A stretch of 64,000 nucleotides of DNA from Falciphora oryzae (taxonomy: Eukaryota; Ascomycota; Sordariomycetes; Magnaporthales; Magnaporthaceae), in assembly GCA_000733355.1 (NCBI GenBank), contig JNVV01000013.1, positions 283,323-347,322 of the forward strand, in the 5' to 3' direction. How positions within the stretch are numbered: the first letter of the stretch is position 1; each line of letters opens with the position of its first letter. The notes under the pieces are model-generated. The model worked only from the letters and a program-made list of their open reading frames with translations. It did not search any database and was not told where the DNA came from. Below are positions 57,568 to 64,000 of the stretch, one piece after another. The translations under genes and the position numbers were made by a program.

Positions 57568-58078
57568 GCTGTCGGGAGACAAGTTGGTTGGTATATTAAC
57601 GGGTGCTTTAGCTAGCCAAGCATAGGTAGATAGCAGTGATGGTGCAAATCGAGGATGGATTCTTGGTGCTCGGGTTTGGTTGATGCCCCCGATGATATTT
57701 GGCTGGTACTGATAGTTTTGTGTGGTTTGCAAGTGTGGAGGTGGAAAATTCAGACAGATGCCCGGCACGAAGGGAATGGTAAGGTTGAGTTGCTTGAAAG
57801 GACGAACGCGACTTGCATCTCCTCAGATGTTCGTCACTCCGACGTTAGCAGAATTTCAGAGACATACCGGCGACACCTGCTGGTGTCCAGTTTAGTCCCG
57901 ATCGTTCATGAATGTCGACTTGGCTTCTATTATCCAATAAAGAATTAAATAACAGTGACTGCCCGAGGCCTTACCGGGTTGTTGGAAACCATCGTTGTTA
58001 TTAGAATGGCCATATAGTCCCAATTTCATCCTCGCCTTTTTACCGCTTATATACCGATTTATGGCTTTCTTCATCACC
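57568..58078. other. Upstream region of the RNase H-like gene and 3' end of the GH3 gene
   Basis: About 510 bp. The RNase H-like frame remains open upstream to about 57768 without an ATG. AT-rich DNA near 57920-58080 is the likely 3' UTR of the beta-glucosidase. Confidence 0.4.
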
Positions 58079-60847
58079 TCAAGCAAGGCCCGCGCTCAGC
58101 GGCAGCTTCCGGCTGCTGCTGCCGACAAACACCTTCTTGGGGTGCTGCGAGATGGCCCAATCCTGCGCAGCCACGTCCCAGTTGCTCAGGTCCCTCCGCG
58201 TGAGGCTGACCTTGAACTGCGCGCTGCCACCCGCGTCGATGCGGATGCGGTCGAAACCCCTCAGGACCACGGGCGGGTCCTCAGGCCCTCCGAGCGACAC
58301 GTACAGCTGTGGCACCTCCTCGCCAGCTAGCGAGCCTGTGTTCCTGATGGTGGCCGTCACCGTGTACATGGTGTCGTACAGCTGCCGGTTGCCGCCGGGC
58401 TTGGACTGGTCCGCAGACCGCAGGCGGGGTTGCGGCGACCCGTCCAGCGCACCGGGAGGCAGGAACTTGTCCGCCGTCTGCCCGTACTTCGGGTCGGCCG
58501 ACGCCTTCTCTCCCGACTCCGAGGTGTTCAAGTACGGATAGATGAACTTGTACACGTACGGGAACTTGCCAGACGGGAACACGTAGTCGGACAGGTCCTT
58601 GGACACGTTGCCGCCAAAGACGGGCGCTGCGATGGTCTCGCCCGTCGTGGGCTTGTACTCGTTCGCGTTGGCCTTCTCAACCACGAGGTCCGAGTACTCA
58701 AAGGTCGTGTAGCTCAGCCCAAAGCCGAACTCGTAGATAGGCGTGTCCTTCTCCTTGTCAAAGTGTCGGTAGTCGATAAAGACGCCTTCGGTGAAGTCCT
58801 GCTGAGGAGCGCCGCCGCCGTTGTTGGGCTCATACAGAACATCGGTTCCGTAGGACTCGCGAGTTCTGCCCCAGGTGAAAGGGGTACGTCCGGCCGGGTT
58901 GACCCTTCCGTAGAGCACGTCCACGATCGACCGGCCCGACTCCTGTCCCGGGAGACCAGCCCATACGATAGCCGTCACGTTCGGGTTGTCGTACCACTCG
59001 GTAAGGAGTGTCGGGCCGACCGAGTGAATGACGACAATGGTGTTGTTGCACCAGCTGCTGACATTCTTGACGAGGTCGTCGCCGTTGTACCAAAGGGTCA
59101 GGTTCTTGCGGTCGCCGGCGTTACCATCGAACTCAATGTAGCCCTCGCCCGAGTCAGCCGCGACGAAGACGATGGCCGTCGCATGCGTCTGGCTGACCAG
59201 CGACTTAATTTGAGAGGTAGCGTAGTTGTCCAGAATGCTCTCGTAGCGCGAGCCATCCTCGAGCGCCTTGGCCTGGAGGGCAGCGTCAGGGGTAACAAGG
59301 TAAGGGAAGCGGGCAGTTCCGGAACCCCAACCGACACCAAGTGTTCCCCTTAGGCAGCCGTGATCGGGGCACGAATTAGGACCCTGAGGGTTGGAACCAG
59401 CATCGCCGCCGACGACGGCCAGGAATTTAGGCCTGTTGAGGGGGAGTGCGCCCTTGTTCTTCAGGAGTACGGTTCCCTTGGCCGCGATTTCACGGATCAA
59501 GTTACCGTGGTCTCGGCGCACGTCGATGTGGCTGTTAATCTGCTGGGCATTCTGCTTGGCGAAGTAGTGGAGAGGGCCGTACGTGTCGAGAGTCCACGAG
59601 CTGAAGTTGATGTCGGGCTGCTCGACCGTGTTGCCGACCTTGAAGAAAGCAGCCATGATTCTCATGGCCATGTCGTCGATACGCCACTCGGCCACAGTGC
59701 CGTTGACCACCGCGAGAGTGAGGTTGGCACCCCAGAAGCTGAGACCGGTAAGGAATTCGGTATCACCAGGCATGGTCATATCCAGGCCCGCCGCAGCGCT
59801 AGCCGCGCCAGTGTGCTGCGCCTGCCAGTCCGACATGACGAAACCCTGGAATCCAAGCTCGTCTTTGAGCAGGCCGTTGAGAAGCTTGCTGTTCTGGCAG
59901 CCGTACGAGTTGTTGATCTGGTTGTATGAGCACATAACGGCACCGACGCCGGCGCGGACAGCGTCGGCAAAAGGCCACAGGTAGAGCTCGTGCATCGTCT
60001 TGTCGTCGATGTTGGATGAAAGAGATTCGGAAATGTTGTGGCCACGGCCCCGGGCTTCGCCGCTCTGCCTGAAATGCTCCTGCTCGTTGGCGATAAAGTG
60101 CTTGGCCGTAGCAATGACACCAGCGTCCTGAATGCCCTTGATCGTCTCGGCCATCCCCACTCCAGTGAGCACGGGGTCGGGCGAGAATCCCTCCCAGTTC
60201 CTACCGCCGGCTGCCATGCGGCCAATGCCACCGGCCACAGGACCAAGAAGGACGTTGACACCCTTGCCCTTTGCCTCCTGGCCCATGGCTTTTCCACGGC
60301 GGTACATCAGGCCCCTGTCAAAGGTTGAGGCGGCCGTCATGCCCGCGGGGAAAACGGAAACATAGTCGGCAAACCGGATGCCGACGGGAGAATCTTGCAG
60401 GCACAAGCTGCGCAGCCCGAGGCGGGGAATCGCTCCGACGTTGCCGACACATCGCTCGCCCTCCCAGCTGGATTATCAGGCCAGTCAGCCATTTCGTTCC
60501 GGAACAGTGACATCTCATATTGTCGAACGCAACCGGGGAGATCCCGGAACATACCCGACGCCAGTGGTGAGGTTGACCTTCTCAATGAGGGTCATTTGAG
60601 AGACGAACTCCTTGGCCTTGGCGTACGCCTCGGTCCAGCCGTCCGCATCAGGGTGCATCCATGGCGATGGGTAGTGAGGGCCAGACGTGGCGAGCTGTGT
60701 CGTTTCGATCTATGCCGTTAGCACCAGAGGCCGCAGTCACGTGGGGCAGTGGAAGAAAAAAGATGGCAAGGGGATGACGGCCGGTACCTGTGCCTGAGCA
60801 GAGCCAGCGCCTGCCAGCAAAGGCAGGGCAATGTCCGAGAGACGCAT
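58079..60847 (-). CDS. Secreted beta-glucosidase, glycoside hydrolase family 3
   Basis: Hydrolyses cellobiose and other beta-glucosides to glucose outside the cell. Three exons (60788-60847, 60555-60709, 58079-60467) give 867 aa, the usual size for fungal BGL1-type enzymes. The signal peptide MRLSDIALPLLAGAGSAQA is followed by mature QIETTQLATSGPHYPSPWMH. The (beta/alpha)8 domain contains TLIEKVNLTTGVGWEGERCV, PAGMTAASTFDRGLMYRRGK, KHFIANEQEHFRQ and the nucleophile Asp (about 285) in GFVMSDWQAQHTG. The second domain carries the acid/base Glu region ADSGEGYIEFDGNAGDR. A C-terminal fibronectin-III-like domain starts near VTATIRNTGSLAGEEVPQLY. Many N-glycosylation sequons are present. Both introns are phase-consistent. 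Carbon-catabolite control is likely for the family but is not demonstrated here. Confidence 0.95.
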
Positions 60848-63679
60848 TTTGGCGAGAGTCTCTCGTGCCACGACGCTCGGCTGACGAGGAGGCCGGACGG
60901 ACGGCGAAAGAAAGTGCTGCTTCTAGGTGCGGCCGTTATAAAAAGATTATAACGTCACACGCAAAGGCAGCGACAGACTGTGGTGCAATCCTCGTGGAAG
61001 AGGGTGACAACGCGCGTACCACGTCCGAGCTGTCGGGACGGCGATGATGGGAAGGGATGGGGACGGGTCAATATATGTACCAATAACGAGGGGGAGCGTC
61101 CCCCTGCGCCATGTCCTCCCATAACGGCTGCCCAGGTGTGCATCGTGAATCGACCCCGTCCCCGGGCAGCCCCCCTTTCCCGTGTGTAGTGCGGAGAAAC
61201 AAAAGCACGAATCGTTTGTTTTCTCTGCATGTTTCCAGTCATTCCGATGACCGCCACTTGGCGCGTGCAGGGAGCATCGTCTGGGCTGCCAGCCCATGAC
61301 ACTGGGTAATCACCAGGCCCCTACCTCGAGATTGGCTACCTCGGGCATGCGGTCGCCGGAACTCTGCAGGCCAACCGCGTGCTTTGTTCCGCAGCACCAA
61401 GCCGCCCGTCCAAGACACGCTCTCACCATGCCCAAGCGAGCAGGCTGCCGCAGGACGGGGAAGGATCCAGAATTGCAGAACAGCATCGCACCTAGGTCTG
61501 AGACTCGTGCCTGCTAGTGCTACTCGCACCTGGTTTTTGCGAGACCGAAATTGGCTGTGGCAAAGGCCGGAAACAGGCAAAATAGAACATGAGCAGAAAA
61601 AAAAAATAAAGGGGAACAAAAAACCGGGGCTCAGGTTGGGGTAGGGTGGAGGCCGGCTTGGCCTTGGGAAACCTAAGAAAACAACCCCATCATAAACGGG
61701 CCGATGCAAAGGGACAAAAGGCGGGCCAGCACAGGCCGTGACGAGGCCAATTTTTTCGAGTCCAGCTTGCCAGACCCGTCACCTGTCTTTGCGACCACAA
61801 AGGCCCAGCGATACGACAGCCCATTGGCATTGCTTGGATGCAGGGCCGGCAAGATGCAGGCGGGGTCTGGCTGTCTGCTTGTCGCACGACACGGGACAAA
61901 AAGCAGAGCACGAGGAAGAGATGATGTGCACAAGAATGGACGACCCGACTGACTTGCAAGGTGCCCTCGAGCAAGTGAGGGCGCTGACTCGGCCCACCGC
62001 TCCCACCTACCAAGAGCAGAGCAGAAGAGTGGGGAAAGCAACGGAGACGAAAAGGAAAAAAAGAAAGAAGCAAACAAACCAGTGTGGCCTGGGCGGCACG
62101 GCGAACACGCGCTGCGCCATGGAAGCACGGAAGGTGGTACAGAAGCGCGCATGAGGGCACGGCCTGGGCCGCGTTGCTCAGATTGGGCTGGAAAAGAGGG
62201 GAAGCTATCCACGTTTGTTAGGCGTCACCACGCTTGTGGCAGGCATGGGAAGTCCTGGACGAAGCTCGAGAAGAAACAAAACAGACAGGACAGGCAGCTG
62301 GCAGCCACGGCAGCCACCACCAGCTTCCCTCGAGCTCGACTACTTGCTAGAGCTTGTCGATCCAAATCAAAATTCCTTGCCAGAAAATCGTGGGTTCGGC
62401 ACTTGCGATTCGCCAATTGAGAGCCATTGCAACCTTGATGGACCTTACCCCTGTCGTCTGACCTCACCTGCCGCGGCATTCGGGCCGCCACTCTTGGAGA
62501 GGAAAGGCGGGGTTTTCGGGGAAGAAATTGGAGCCGAGCGGGGACGGAGCCTGGGGAAGCATGGAAGTCAGCCCACTGAAGAGGGAAAAAAAAAAGGAGC
62601 TCCATTTCAATCCGCCAACTTACACCTCCAGTCCACTCTGAAAAGCAGGCACCACAAGCGCAGAGGTCATCTGACCCCACGACATCTTTGCAAGGAAGCA
62701 AAAATGCAACCCCAAGGACCAGCTCTCCGGGACAGTCGGGCAGTATTTCCTGTCGTTGCTCCACCCTGTGGGACAAGAAAACGGCCGTGCTTTCCCGCAT
62801 CTTCAACGGCCCGTCGATGTCGGTGAGTTCTGCCGATGTTGAAGCGAAGCCTCCGCCTCTTCGGTCGCCCTCGGCCATTTTTTGGGGCTGCCAACATGCA
62901 GCTTCCCCGCAAAGGAACATGAAGCACACCACCCTTTGAGCTGCTCGGCTCCAATGGAAAAAAAAAAAAAAAAAAAAAGAATACAGGCACACACAGCCTG
63001 GAGCCAGCCTCTAGGTCCAATAGGTACCTCCGTCAATGCTGACAAGAGATTCGCCCGGCATGAAATTAGAAGCATACATGCAGATACCTCGATGTAATTA
63101 AACGAACAAACCCTGCGTGAAACAATGCCAGAACACCACTAGTTCGGGTAATATTGCTGTTCCAGCACAGTCTGATAGAAGACCTTGGGTAGATTCTTGA
63201 CTGAACTAGAATCTATTTACACTATTGAACACTGAAGAGCAACCGCACGCAAGGCGAACGGTACAAGGGAACTTCCTATAAGGCTGGAGATATAACATTC
63301 CTGTGCCCCTACTTTGTCTGACGAGAGATTCAGGCATGTCAGTTGTAAAACTAGCCATGGAGTTCGGGAGGCTACCTTGGATGAGCTTCTCCTTCAAATA
63401 CCTATATACGAGACAAGACATATATACATATCAGCCAGCCTATGGCCAAAGCGCTTAAAACAGGCTTCCTTGCTACGTGGATTTTACGTCCCAATCACCT
63501 GGCTTACGCAGGAGGCATCCGCTCTCCAGCATCCCACTAGTATGATGATGGAAAAAGGTTGTTAGCGGTCGACTTTGCACCAAATAGACAGACCCTGGAA
63601 TCCGCCTTTCGCCCCGTTATAGAAGTCCAGAGGGCCTGGGGGGATGATTTGTGGTTGACAAGCATTTCCAAAAACTTAC
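60848..63679. other. Intergenic region between the GH3 gene and the SnoaL-like gene
   Basis: About 2.8 kb. It contains the GH3 promoter (immediately upstream of 60847), an A21 tract at 62958-62978 and an AGGTACCT palindrome at 63022-63029. No gene is supported, although one or two last exons of the SnoaL-like gene must lie in about 63500-63640. Confidence 0.4.
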
Positions 63680-64000
63680 GTGCTCGACGATGCATCCCTT
63701 CTCCCACCTGTAACGGTCCACGATGGTGCCGAACGAATTCCGGTAGTTGAGCCAGCCCATATTTCCCCTAAACAGCGTCCGGATCACCGTGATCCGCTGC
63801 GAGCCCCAGATGGGGCTGAGGAGGTCGAAGGCGAACTGCGCGCCATTCCTCGCCATGGGGTTATGGTTCTGATCATTACAATGGCAAAGGTCAGGGTGCT
63901 GAACGGAGCAACGTGGGAAATAGAGCCGAGTGTAAGACTGAGTGAGGAGGACAAAAAAAAAAAAAAAAAGGAAACGTACAATGTACTCGGGCGCAATGTA
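63680..64000 (-). CDS. SnoaL/NTF2-like protein, partial
   Basis: Two exons are visible, 63980-64000 (running off the window end) and 63680-63868, separated by a 111-nt intron with a long poly-T stretch. They read YIAPEYI/NHNPMARNGAQFAF ... SFGTIVDRYRWEKGCIVEH. The YI-x-HNP motif and the strand ending DRYRWEKGCIVEH are hallmarks of the SnoaL-like small-cone fold, found in polyketide cyclases, dehydratases and uncharacterised proteins. A GTAAGT donor follows at 63679. The last exon is not resolved: acceptors near 63629 and 63602 both give short tails. The N-terminal half lies beyond the window, so activity and localisation cannot be judged. Confidence 0.55.

Noticed and set aside
1..64000. CRISPR arrays, bacterial operons or phage genes
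   Set aside because: Spliced nuclear genes throughout; no spaced direct repeats of CRISPR type and no prokaryotic gene layout.

Overview
The window looks like nuclear DNA of a filamentous ascomycete, most likely a Sordariomycete. The evidence is short GT-AG introns of about 45-95 nt with CTRAC-type branch sites, Zn2Cys6 regulators, a DAL5-type MFS carrier, a secreted GH3 beta-glucosidase, a Pezizomycotina-type CorA-domain protein, GC-rich coding DNA and C/T-rich leaders. A Magnaporthales-like origin would fit but cannot be settled from this sequence. There is one 41-base N gap at 46525-46565. I recognised no tRNA, rRNA or CRISPR array.

Layout. 0.3-11 kb is a dense housekeeping block: RPC40 (shared Pol I/III subunit), UBA3 (NEDD8 E1 catalytic subunit), TEL2, COX17, a small coiled-coil orphan and PXR1/PinX1. 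11.35-12.9 kb holds an uncharacterised fungal ORF interrupted by a one-base frameshift. 13.3-17.8 kb is a 1290-residue protein ending in a CorA-like two-helix membrane module. 17.8-24.4 kb is a 6 kb gene-poor stretch in front of a Ser/Pro-rich 303-aa protein with a long ATG-free leader. 27-30.5 kb is a large Zn2Cys6 regulator. 31.2-31.5 kb is a fold-back, MITE-like element. 32.2-36.3 kb is a PX-PH-RhoGAP protein (Bem3 type). 37.4-46.2 kb is a second gene-poor stretch with a microsatellite, a 9-bp tandem repeat, T tracts and a strong 26-bp palindrome. 46.2-47 kb is a Pro/Lys/His-rich protein crossing the assembly gap. 49.4-60.8 kb is a metabolic or accessory group: a second Zn2Cys6 regulator, a DAL5-like MFS carrier convergent with it, an RNase H-like protein with a very large insertion, and the GH3 beta-glucosidase. 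The window ends inside a SnoaL/NTF2-like gene on the minus strand.

How the genes relate. The first block is basic cell machinery (transcription, neddylation, PIKK stability and telomeres, copper delivery to cytochrome oxidase, rRNA/telomerase), mostly in divergent or convergent pairs. The 49-61 kb group (regulator, organic-anion/amide-type transporter, cellobiose-cleaving enzyme) could serve nutrient acquisition, but co-regulation is inference only.

Most notable observations: a 6-nt microexon in UBA3 that restores the nucleotide-binding motif; a probable start codon split by an intron at 46236/46318; an RNase H-fold protein with a roughly 400-residue insertion; a MITE-like element; and a minimal uORF overlapping the start of the 27-30.5 kb regulator. 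All coordinates of spliced genes come from reading splice sites and family motifs by eye. No clearly new multi-gene system was found.
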